DNA from: VBAS01 sp044867875
GTDB taxonomy: Bacteria > Bacteroidota > Bacteroidia > Chitinophagales > Chitinophagaceae
Length of the DNA stretch: 7,420 nt
Direction of reading: 5' to 3'
Assembly: GCA_044867875.1 (NCBI GenBank)
Contig: JBIOVR010000021.1
Coordinates: 1 to 7,420, forward strand
The notes beneath the pieces are model-generated. The model was not told the origin of the DNA. It was given only the letters and a program-made list of their open reading frames with translations, and searched no databases. A program made the translations under genes and the position numbers. Below are positions 1 through 5,048 of the stretch, piece after piece; positions within the stretch are counted from its first letter, which is position 1, and every line of letters starts with the position of its first letter.

Positions 1-2
1 TT

Positions 3-167
3 CCCGGTGCTTGTAATAATGGTGTATGTTATGACCTTGATATAAACCTTAATGGAAGACATGTAGGAATGTTGCATCGGTTAAAAAATAGCTGGAAGAT
101 AGAAGGAGTAGAGGACGAAAAATTTGTCAATGCTATAGGTGATGTTGTAACACTATGGTATGAATAA
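3..167 (+). CDS. C-terminal end of an unrecognised protein (partial)
   Basis: An open frame enters from the left edge and runs for 54 codons to a TAA at 165-167; the start lies outside the window. The visible residues include NGRHVGMLHRLKNSWKIEG and end in VTLWYE. I do not recognise the family. The fragment is mixed and globular-looking, with Trp, Leu and Val spaced as in a folded domain, no transmembrane segment and no low-complexity sequence, so it is more likely real coding sequence than chance. It reads in the same direction as the next gene but is separated from it by 245 bp, so the two are probably independent units. No clear terminator follows the stop. Confidence 0.6.
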   Translation, partial: PGACNNGVCYDLDINLNGRHVGMLHRLKNSWKIEGVEDEKFVNAIGDVVTLWYE

Positions 168-412
168 AAAGCACAACGTTTTTCCTAATATTATTTGTAT
201 AAATTTCCACACACTGTGAATCTTTTTACTCAAAGATCTTAATTGCAATTTTGAATTATTAGGGATGTGACTTTTTTATTTTCCACTTATAAAATAAAAC
301 TGGTTATTCAAGTTTTGTTTCTACTTAACAAATAAAAATCCCTATTCTTAAAACCAGTCGGGCATATTTGTTGTTTCGGATTTTTTATTATTAACATTTA
401 AAAACTTAATCT
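168..412. other. 245-bp intergenic region, no gene seen
   Basis: This stretch is AT-rich with no convincing ORF. It holds a 10-bp palindrome AATTGCAATT (241-250), an AT-only inverted repeat (274-282 with 291-299, 9 bp, 8-nt loop) and, near its right end, the GGCATA-N4-TTGT promoter-like element listed separately. The inverted repeat has no G-C pairs, so I do not call it a terminator. It is most simply the control region of the KGG-type gene that starts at 413. Confidence 0.5.
361..374 (+). promoter_or_regulatory. Sigma54-like -24/-12 element upstream of the first low-complexity gene
   Basis: GGCATATTTGTTGT has the GG-N10-G geometry of a sigma54 promoter (consensus TGGCACG-N4-TTGC), though the final C of the -12 GC pair is T here. 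The element starts 52 bp before the ATG at 413. The paralogous gene at 6608 has GGCATAGTGTTTGT starting 58 bp before its ATG, so the two share GGCATA-N4-TTGT. If functional, transcription would start near 385 with a leader of about 28 nt. I saw no good Bacteroidota housekeeping promoter (TTTG/TAnnTTTG) in this gap. Confidence 0.45.
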
Positions 413-1252
413 ATGATCAGCACACGACGTAGGCGCTATGCCAATATGGAAGATGATAATCGAAATCGTTCCGGAGGTTACGGCCAAACCGGACAACGTT
501 ATCAGCACGAGGAAGAAGATTATGATGATGAAGATTATGACAACGAGGACTATGATGAAGATGATGATGATGAGAATGACAACAACATCAGGGGCCAACA
601 GCAAGAAGATTACGATGATGATGATTATGATGACGAGGATTATGACGAAGATGATGAAGACGATGACGAGGAACGTGGCAGGGGAAGCAGAGGAAATTAT
701 GGAAATATGAGAGGTCAATATGATAATGAGAACGGTTATAGAAGTAGTTCCCGCAGTCGCTATAATGATGATGAAAATGACGATTATGGCCAGGGTCAGA
801 GAGGCGGAAGCAGAGGAAATTATGGTTCTTCAGGTCGTCGTTCACGCCGGGGATTTGGCGCTATGAGTCCTGAAAGAGTTAGACAATTAGCAAGAAGAGG
901 AGGTCAGGCATCAGGACGAAGCAGAAGAGATGATGATGATGATCGCAGAGGATCTAATGGAAGATCAGGAAGTCGTTCTGGTCGAAGAAGTCAGCGTGGT
1001 AGCTCCAGCCGCAGTAATTCGAGCCGCGGAAACAGTTCTTCAAATGGACGTAGCAGAAATAGCTCAAGCGGCAGATCATCTTCTCGTTCGGGAAGCGGAC
1101 GCAGTAGTTCTTCAAACGGACGTAGCAGTTCTTCAAACGGACGCAGTTCTTCAAGCGGACGCAGTAATTCTTCATCGTCAGGAAGAAGCAACAGTTCTTC
1201 AAGCAATGGAAGACGTGGCCGCAAAAAAAGTAGTTCTTCTTCAAACAGATAA
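413..1252 (+). CDS. Low-complexity KGG-motif (YciG-like) acidic/Ser-Arg protein
   Basis: This 279-residue protein has three visible parts. Residues 33-87 are an acidic block of D, E and Y with repeats such as EDYDDEDYD. Residues 146-168 (RGFGAMSPERVRQLARRGG and following) match the KGG stress-induced repeat found in YciG/GsiB-type proteins (RGFxxMxxxxxxxxxxxGG). Residues 169-279 are a basic Ser/Arg/Asn/Gly tail of SSSNGR-type repeats ending GRKKSSSSSNR. There is no signal peptide or membrane segment, so it is probably cytoplasmic and largely disordered. The ATG at 413 is the first in frame and sits 39 bp after the sigma54-like element; Met12 is an alternative start. A DUF892 gene follows, as yciF follows yciG in enterobacteria. 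Role inferred: stress protection or nucleic-acid/metal-binding condensate, unproven. A true paralog lies at 6608-5697. Confidence 0.8.
   Translation: MISTRRRRYANMEDDNRNRSGGYGQTGQRYQHEEEDYDDEDYDNEDYDEDDDDENDNNIRGQQQEDYDDDDYDDEDYDEDDEDDDEERGRGSRGNYGNMRGQYDNENGYRSSSRSRYNDDENDDYGQGQRGGSRGNYGSSGRRSRRGFGAMSPERVRQLARRGGQASGRSRRDDDDDRRGSNGRSGSRSGRRSQRGSSSRSNSSRGNSSSNGRSRNSSSGRSSSRSGSGRSSSSNGRSSSSNGRSSSSGRSNSSSSGRSNSSSSNGRRGRKKSSSSSNR
509..673 (+). repeat. GAT/GAA-rich coding repeat (acidic block)
   Basis: The DNA is built almost wholly of GAT, GAA, GAC, GAG and TAT codons, giving iterated D/E/Y residues (33-87 of the KGG-type protein). Its opposite strand is an open, hydrophobic Ile/Val/Phe frame that is only a shadow. 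Because the units are triplets, slippage would change the block length without shifting the frame. Confidence 0.8.
1097..1156 (+). repeat. 21-bp tandem repeats coding for GRSSSSN units
   Basis: Two 21-bp units (1097-1117 and 1118-1138) differ at two positions, and an 18-bp unit (1139-1156) follows. All are in frame and encode GRSSSSN, GRSSSSN and GRSSSS. Degenerate copies extend on both sides, so the Ser/Arg tail appears to have grown by tandem duplication. Confidence 0.75.
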
Positions 1253-1271
1253 GTTCTGTATTGAAACCATA

Positions 1272-1303
1272 AAGAAAAATAGAGCTTCGGCTCTATTTTT
1301 CTT
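1272..1303 (+). terminator. Intercistronic hairpin between KGG-type and DUF892 genes
   Basis: The sequence folds into a perfect 14-bp stem (1272-1285 with 1290-1303) closed by a TTCG tetraloop. The GAGC/GCTC core is flanked by A and T runs, so it looks like an intrinsic terminator on either strand. It lies 20 bp after the stop at 1252 and 27 bp before the ATG at 1331. That leaves no room for a full promoter between hairpin and DUF892, so I infer partial read-through or an RNA-stability role. The second cassette lacks it. Confidence 0.75.
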
Positions 1304-1330
1304 ATCTCATGACTTTTTAAAAAATATTTT

Positions 1331-1921
1331 ATGGCAACAAAAACCGCAACCAGTTCAAATGGTCAGAAAAAAGGCGGCCAACTGGAAAAATTTTTCCTTG
1401 ATCAGTTAAAAGATATTTATTATGCCGAACAACAATTGTTAAAGGCATTGAATGAAATGAAATCGGCTTCCACAACCGAAGAATTGGAAGATGCTTTTGA
1501 CAATCATCATAAACAGACCGAACGCCAGGTAAAAAGATTGGAAAAGGTTTTTCAATTAATAGATGAAAAACCAGAAGGCAAAAAATGTGAAGCAATGGAT
1601 GGTCTGATCAAAGAAGGAAAAACGATCATTAATGAAACACGTGAAGGAAGCATGACAAGAGATGCCGCTCTTATTATAGCTGCTCAAAAGGTAGAACATT
1701 ATGAAATAGCAACCTATGGCGGGTTGGTTCAGCTTGCGTTGACACTTGGAAAAAACAGGGTGGCTTCTTTACTTGACAAAACATTACAGGAAGAAGAAGA
1801 AACAGATCGCCAGCTAACCGATATTGCTGAATCGTATATTAATTTCCAGGCGGAGGAAGAAGATGAGAGAAGCAGTGAGCCCAAAACGGAATCCATGTCT
1901 GTGACAGGCACATCTTTTTAA
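1331..1921 (+). CDS. DUF892 (YciE/YciF) ferritin-like protein, copy 1
   Basis: This 196-residue protein matches the DUF892 family (PF05974), four-helix ferritin-like proteins of the enterobacterial yciGFE stress operon. After a short polar N-terminus the core begins LEKFFLDQLKDIYYAEQQLL (from residue 18). Helix motifs follow: ELEDAFDNHHKQTERQ (51-66), KKCEAMDGL (84-92), the strongly conserved MTRDAALIIAAQKVEHYEIA (108-127) and LDKTLQEEEETD (148-159). Likely metal-site residues are E33, H59 or H60, E64, E122, H123, E125 and the 154-157 Glu run, by analogy with ferritin-like folds. The tail from about 178 is acidic and variable. Copy 2 at 5660-5049 is about three quarters identical over 160 core residues by hand alignment. 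Biochemical function in the family is not settled; iron or oxidative-stress roles are inferred. Confidence 0.92.
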   Translation: MATKTATSSNGQKKGGQLEKFFLDQLKDIYYAEQQLLKALNEMKSASTTEELEDAFDNHHKQTERQVKRLEKVFQLIDEKPEGKKCEAMDGLIKEGKTIINETREGSMTRDAALIIAAQKVEHYEIATYGGLVQLALTLGKNRVASLLDKTLQEEEETDRQLTDIAESYINFQAEEEDERSSEPKTESMSVTGTSF

Positions 1922-1981
1922 ATATCATTTTTTACCAATAATTACAAGCCACCATCTTTTTTAAATTTAAAAATTTATTAT

Positions 1982-2191
1982 ATGGCAAAATATTCAAAAA
2001 AGGCCGGAGAAAAAGTTGAAAAAGTAATGCGTGAAAAGAAAAAAGGAACATTGAAAAGCGGCCGCAGCGGTAAAAAAGTTACAAGTCGTAAACAAGCTAT
2101 AGCAATTGGTCTTTCTGAAGCCCGTAAGGCAGGTGCAAAAGTGCCAAATAAAAAAGGAACTGGCAGCAGAAAAAGAAGCACTAGCAAATAA
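1982..2191 (+). CDS. Small basic DUF6496 family protein
   Basis: This 69-residue, Lys/Arg-rich protein contains SGKKVTSRKQAIAIGLSEAR followed by KAGAKVP, the hallmark of the DUF6496 family, after an N-terminal KYSKKAGEKVEKVMREKKKG segment. The family is often found in soil bacteria near stress and DNA-repair genes; its function is unknown. The strong positive charge and histone-tail-like ends suggest nucleic-acid binding, which is inference only. The start is an ATG preceded by an A/T-rich run, with no Shine-Dalgarno sequence. It lies 60 bp after the DUF892 stop and 37 bp before the glycosylase start, with no terminator seen on either side, so transcription with its neighbours is plausible. 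Confidence 0.85.
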   Translation: MAKYSKKAGEKVEKVMREKKKGTLKSGRSGKKVTSRKQAIAIGLSEARKAGAKVPNKKGTGSRKRSTSK

Positions 2192-2228
2192 GTGAGATGA
2201 ATCCGCTTATTCTTTAATACCGTCACCT

Positions 2229-2969
2229 ATGCCGGAAGGACCTTCCATTTTTATATTAAAAGAACTGATCACGCCTCTTCTTAAAGGGAAAAAAATAATA
2301 GAAGCATTTGGGAACGCCAAAATTGAAATGCATCAACTGACGGGTAAAAAAATAGTGGATATAAAATGTTGGGGGAAACAGTTATTGATATACACAAAAG
2401 AAGGAATAATCAGGATTCATTTATTGATGTTTGGTTCATACAGCATAGATGAAAATAAAAAACCTGCCCGAAGTTTAAGGCTCGGACTTAGAGTTTTGAA
2501 TCATGTCCTTTATTTTTATACTTGCTCAGTAAGATTACTTCCGCGGGACAGTGATGATCTCTATGACTGGCAAGCTGATGTGTTAAGTGATGAGTGGAAT
2601 CCCTTAAATGCAAGAAAAAAATTGAAAGCCATTCCAAATACTTTGGTATGTGATGCATTACTTGATCAGCAAATTTTTTCAGGAGTTGGTAATATTATTA
2701 AAAATGAAGTTCTATACCGTATAAAACTTCATCCAGAAAATCTTATTAAGAACATTCCCACCTTAAAACTTTCTGCAGTTATAAAAGAAGCCCGGAATTA
2801 TAGTTTTGATTTTTTAAAATGGAAAATAGAATTCACATTGAAAAAACACTGGCTGGCTCATACAAAAAGAACTTGTTTAAGATGCGATCTGCCTATTATT
2901 AAAAAATACTGTGGGAAAACAAAAAGGCGAACTTTCTTTTGCAGTGGATGCCAGGTAAGATATAATTGA
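2229..2969 (+). CDS. Fpg/Nei-family DNA glycosylase/AP lyase (endonuclease VIII-like)
   Basis: This 246-residue protein is a base-excision repair enzyme that removes oxidised bases and nicks the strand. The N-terminus MPEGPSIF supplies the catalytic Pro2 and Glu3 once Met is removed, which also fixes the start. Lys50 in WGKQLL corresponds to the conserved beta-elimination lysine region. A helix-two-turn-helix spans about 142-170 (LLDQQIFSGVGNIIKNE). The C-terminus carries a four-Cys zinc finger (C216, C219, C238, C241) with Arg234 in KRRTFFC, the DNA-contacting arginine. MPEGPSI and the modest length favour Nei-like over MutM/Fpg. It follows DUF6496 by 37 bp and ends 5 bp from the convergent DUF72 gene with no terminator between. 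Substrate preference cannot be read from sequence. Confidence 0.92.
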   Translation: MPEGPSIFILKELITPLLKGKKIIEAFGNAKIEMHQLTGKKIVDIKCWGKQLLIYTKEGIIRIHLLMFGSYSIDENKKPARSLRLGLRVLNHVLYFYTCSVRLLPRDSDDLYDWQADVLSDEWNPLNARKKLKAIPNTLVCDALLDQQIFSGVGNIIKNEVLYRIKLHPENLIKNIPTLKLSAVIKEARNYSFDFLKWKIEFTLKKHWLAHTKRTCLRCDLPIIKKYCGKTKRRTFFCSGCQVRYN

Positions 2970-2974
2970 TCATA

Positions 2975-3712
2975 TTATTGATTGATCATAATATATTTCT
3001 TTAGCGTATTAGCATTTTTAATTGCTGCTTGCGTGGCAGTGTTGTTAAAGAAGATATTTGCTTCGGTTACTTTTTTATTTGCAAATATTGAATCAGCAAC
3101 TATTTTGAGATCATTTTTTTTATAAGCTGAATAATATAAACGTGGTCTTCCATGAAAACGATAGTAAACAACCTGACTTGTTATGATCGCATCATTTGGC
3201 AAACCGGGATAATCAATTCCACAAAAGATCAGTTTTTCTTTTTTTAATCTGCTGAATACGTCTTTTGTCCACCAACTGGCATCTCTGAACTCTATAACGT
3301 TTTTAAATTCCTTGTACATGCTTTTTACGATAAGGTCCAGCCGTTCATTTGTATAAACATATTTGGGAGGCAATTGAAAGAGTACAGGTCCCAGTTTTTC
3401 TTTTAAACCTTTTGTGATCAATGTATAAAAGTCATCGATAAGTCTCGAACAATCTGAAAATTTTTTATAATGAGTAATGAGTCGGGGAGCCTTTACGGCA
3501 AAACTAAAATTATCAGGAGCTGTATCATACCAGGTTTCCAGTGATTTTAAAACGGGGAAACGATAGAAGGTAACATTTAATTCAAGCGTATTAAATTTAT
3601 CAGCATAAAACTTAAACCATTCTTTTTGGGGAAGTAATTCGGGGTAAAAAATTCCCTTCCATTCTTTATATTGAAATCCTGAGCAGCCGATTTGCCAATT
3701 TAATTTAGCCAT
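2975..3712 (-). CDS. DUF72 (YecE-like) protein under TPP riboswitch control
   Basis: This 245-residue protein belongs to the DUF72/YecE family, predicted TIM-barrel proteins of unknown function. Family motifs appear in order: IGCSGFQYKEWKGIFYPE near the N-terminus, LELNVTFYRFP, KAPRLITHYKK, GPVLFQLPPKY, IEFRDASWW, YYRFHGRPRLYY and FFNNTATQAAIKNA. The start is placed at ATG 3712 because the family motif follows at once. The frame stays open to an ATG at 3793, but those 27 extra codons read through the TPP aptamer and terminator and are not family-like. The start lies 18 nt after the terminator T-run. No other minus-strand gene follows, so this is the only gene the riboswitch can control locally. 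Confidence 0.9.
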   Translation of the reverse strand: MAKLNWQIGCSGFQYKEWKGIFYPELLPQKEWFKFYADKFNTLELNVTFYRFPVLKSLETWYDTAPDNFSFAVKAPRLITHYKKFSDCSRLIDDFYTLITKGLKEKLGPVLFQLPPKYVYTNERLDLIVKSMYKEFKNVIEFRDASWWTKDVFSRLKKEKLIFCGIDYPGLPNDAIITSQVVYYRFHGRPRLYYSAYKKNDLKIVADSIFANKKVTEANIFFNNTATQAAIKNANTLKKYIMINQ

Positions 3713-3730
3713 AAGATTTAAGATCCGTCC

Positions 3731-3762
3731 AAAAAAAAGAGCTCCGGCGAAGCCGAAACTCT
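3731..3762 (-). terminator. Intrinsic terminator of the TPP riboswitch expression platform
   Basis: On the minus strand AGAGTTTCGGC pairs with GCCGGAGCTCT (11 bp, two G-U pairs, TTC loop, 3762-3738), followed by eight T (3738-3731). It sits 6 nt after the aptamer. Its 5' arm contains AGTTTC (3760-3755), which can instead pair with GAAACT (3775-3770) in the 3' strand of aptamer stem P1, forming a mutually exclusive antiterminator. Confidence 0.85.
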
Positions 3763-3768
3763 CTTTTA

Positions 3769-3878
3769 AAGTTTCTGTTCCCTGCGCCAGCATTACCTGG
3801 TTCAGGTTCGATGGGTATCATCTCAGAGTAAAAAATCGTTTCCGATTTAATTTTTAATCAAACACCCCAAAGAAACTT
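3769..3878 (-). promoter_or_regulatory. TPP (THI-box) riboswitch aptamer
   Basis: The minus strand contains the conserved core CTGAGATGATACCC, then GAACCTGAACCAGG, TAATGCTGGCG and CAGGGAA, which is diagnostic of thiamine pyrophosphate riboswitches. All stems can be drawn. P1 is AAGTTTCT (3878-3871) with AGAAACTT (3776-3769). P2 is GGGGT with ATACCC. P3 is long and includes AAATCG-GAAA-CGATTT. P4 is CCTG with CAGG. P5 is CCAG with CTGG, a compensatory swap of the CTGG/CCAG seen in E. coli thiM. TPP binding is expected to favour P1 and so the downstream terminator, shutting off the DUF72 gene. Thiamine genes are the usual targets, and none is visible here. Confidence 0.93.
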
Positions 3879-3894
3879 ACACTAATAAGCATTA

Positions 3895-3926
3895 AAAAAT
3901 CATGCCAGTAACAATTTATGTGCAAA
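3895..3926 (-). promoter_or_regulatory. Possible housekeeping promoter for riboswitch/DUF72
   Basis: On the minus strand TTTG (3926-3923) is followed after 20 nt by TGATTTTT (3902-3895), a two-mismatch version of the Bacteroidota -33/-7 pair TTTG/TAnnTTTG. It would start transcription about 10 nt before aptamer stem P1. The match is weak. Confidence 0.3.
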
Positions 3927-3951
3927 AATGATTTCATTTTTTGTTAACTGA

Positions 3952-3966
3952 TGGCACGATTTCCGA
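3952..3966 (+). promoter_or_regulatory. Sigma54-like -24 element upstream of DUF4142 gene
   Basis: TGGCACGATTTCCGA contains a perfect sigma54 -24 box (TGGCACG) and a G at the -12 position, but the -12 box reads CCGA rather than TTGC. The GG starts 56 bp before the ATG at 4009, within the 52-58 bp spacing seen for the two KGG-type genes. The poor -12 half keeps this tentative. Confidence 0.3.
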
Positions 3967-4008
3967 TAGACTAATTGCGAAAATAAATTTTTAATCAAAT
4001 GTTTTTAT

Positions 4009-4596
4009 ATGAAAAAGATTTTTGCCTTGCTGCCAGCTTTTTGTTTTATGTTACTCGCTTGTAATGATACGGATGATACAACAACTGAAAGTACTACAAA
4101 CACAAGTACGAGTACAAACACAGCTACTGATGCAAATGTCACTACAACGAATACTGTTGTAACTGATGAAAAAAGTTCGGAATTCCTTAAAAAAGTAACT
4201 AACTCAGGTATGGCCGAAGTACAATTAGCTAAGCTTGCTCAGCAGAAAGCTACAATAGCCGCTGTGAAAAGTTTTGCTGCCATGCTGGAAAGAGATCACA
4301 CTTCAGTAAATCAGCAAGTAAAAGGTCTTGCCGATCAGCGAAGCGTGACATTGCCAGCAACAATATCTGATGATAAACAAAAGATGTATAGTGATATGGA
4401 AAAAATGACAGGTAAGGCTTTTGATAAAGATTATATTTCAATGATGGTCAAAGCTCATGGAGATGGAATTTCTTTATTTGAGGATACGAGATCAAATGCA
4501 TCGGATATTGACGTTAAAAACTTTGCTGATAAAACATTGCCAACTTTAAAAATGCATCTTGATTCGGCAAAAGCTATTCAAAAAAGATATTGGTAG
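4009..4596 (+). CDS. DUF4142 lipoprotein
   Basis: This 195-residue protein starts with a lipoprotein signal peptide (MKKIFALLPAFCFMLLAC). The lipobox is LLAC with Cys18 as the acylation site, so export and membrane anchoring, probably to the outer membrane, are expected. A Thr/Ser/Asn/Asp-rich linker covers about 19-60. The rest is a DUF4142 domain (PF13628): SSEFLKKVTNSGMAEVQLAKL, VKSFAAMLERDHTSVNQQV, then helices ending in LPTLKMHLDSAKAIQ. DUF4142 is predicted to be a helical-bundle domain related to ferritin-like folds; its function is unknown. The His residues in ERDHT, KAHGD and KMHLD occur at positions typical of the family. It reads divergently from the riboswitch-DUF72 unit and is followed 43 bp later by a small ORF. 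Confidence 0.92.
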   Translation: MKKIFALLPAFCFMLLACNDTDDTTTESTTNTSTSTNTATDANVTTTNTVVTDEKSSEFLKKVTNSGMAEVQLAKLAQQKATIAAVKSFAAMLERDHTSVNQQVKGLADQRSVTLPATISDDKQKMYSDMEKMTGKAFDKDYISMMVKAHGDGISLFEDTRSNASDIDVKNFADKTLPTLKMHLDSAKAIQKRYW

Positions 4597-4639
4597 ACAT
4601 TATGGATTATAAGCAATTCTAATTTTTGAAATAAAAATT

Positions 4640-4897
4640 ATGGAAATGGGAAATAAAAAAAGCCCGCCACCAGATAAATCAATAAATAGAGAACCAGAAC
4701 AGGAACCAAAAATATATCCTTCTACTGGCCAACATAGCCCAGATATACAAGATGAAAAATTAAAAAGGAAACATGGTAACATGCCAGGGAAAAGAGATGA
4801 TATAAATCCGGAAGGAATTCCGAATGGTAACCCTGAGGAATATAATGATGGGGCTCCGGTTGAAGAGAAATCACCGCGAATCTTAAACAGTCTATAA
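4640..4897 (+). CDS. Small hydrophilic Pro/Glu-rich hypothetical protein
   Basis: This 85-residue protein is very polar and rich in Pro, Lys, Glu, Asn and Asp, with almost no hydrophobic core, so it is probably disordered. Segments include SPPPDKSINREPEQEPKIYP and DINPEGIPNGNPEEYNDGAP. There is no signal peptide and no family I recognise. The start is ATG 4640, with a second ATG two codons on; neither has a Shine-Dalgarno sequence, as usual here. It lies 43 bp after the DUF4142 stop with no terminator between, so co-transcription is likely, and a strong terminator follows at 4984-5013. The reading frame could be chance, but its length, the sensible start context and the terminator placement favour a real gene. 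Confidence 0.6.
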   Translation: MEMGNKKSPPPDKSINREPEQEPKIYPSTGQHSPDIQDEKLKRKHGNMPGKRDDINPEGIPNGNPEEYNDGAPVEEKSPRILNSL

Positions 4898-4914
4898 TAT
4901 GAAATAACTATTTT

Positions 4915-4968
4915 ATGAAAAGAGAAATATTGCAGGAATCATGGAACGTCACTCCGCGTAATGCTTAA
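4915..4968 (+). CDS. Possible 17-residue ORF, CsbD-like start
   Basis: ATG 4915 to TAA 4966-4968 encodes MKREILQESWNVTPRNA. The pattern M-x-x-(D/E)-I-x-x-x-x-W-N recalls the first residues of CsbD-family stress proteins, but the frame then stops, so this could be a decayed remnant, a small protein or chance. It lies between the small hydrophilic gene and the terminator. Confidence 0.2.
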   Translation: MKREILQESWNVTPRNA

Positions 4969-4983
4969 AATTTTATAGAAATA

Positions 4984-5013
4984 AAAAAACCCGGTTTAAT
5001 AACCGGGTTTTTT
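4984..5013. terminator. Bidirectional intrinsic terminator
   Basis: CCCGGTT (4990-4996) pairs perfectly with AACCGGG (5001-5007) around a TAAT loop. Six A on the left and six T on the right extend the stem and give a U-run on either strand. It serves both the plus-strand DUF4142 unit and the minus-strand DUF892 copy 2, whose stop is at 5049. Confidence 0.92.
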
Positions 5014-5048
5014 AGTGATGAAGTATTCCGTTTTAATAAAAATATGTT

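Noticed and set aside
274..299. AT-only inverted repeat as a terminator for the first partial gene
   Set aside because: No G-C pairs in the stem, a loop of 8 nt and a position over 100 bp past the stop make termination unlikely.
398..718. Minus-strand 106-codon hydrophobic Ile/Val-rich frame
   Set aside because: It is the complement of the GAT/GAA/TAT acidic repeat; Asp/Glu codons read as Ile/Phe/Val on the other strand. It has no independent start context.
1021..1249. Ser/Arg repeats taken as a CRISPR-like or non-coding repeat array
   Set aside because: Repeats are directly adjacent with no spacers, are multiples of three, stay in one long frame and encode coherent GRSSSSN units.
930..1409. 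Plus-strand 159-codon frame overlapping the Ser/Arg tail
   Set aside because: Out-of-frame shadow of repetitive coding DNA; it also runs through the strong hairpin at 1272-1303 and into the DUF892 gene.
3889..3905. GCAT...ATGC inverted repeat as an operator
   Set aside because: Only four G/C-containing pairs around an A/T run in AT-rich DNA; too short to claim without conservation.
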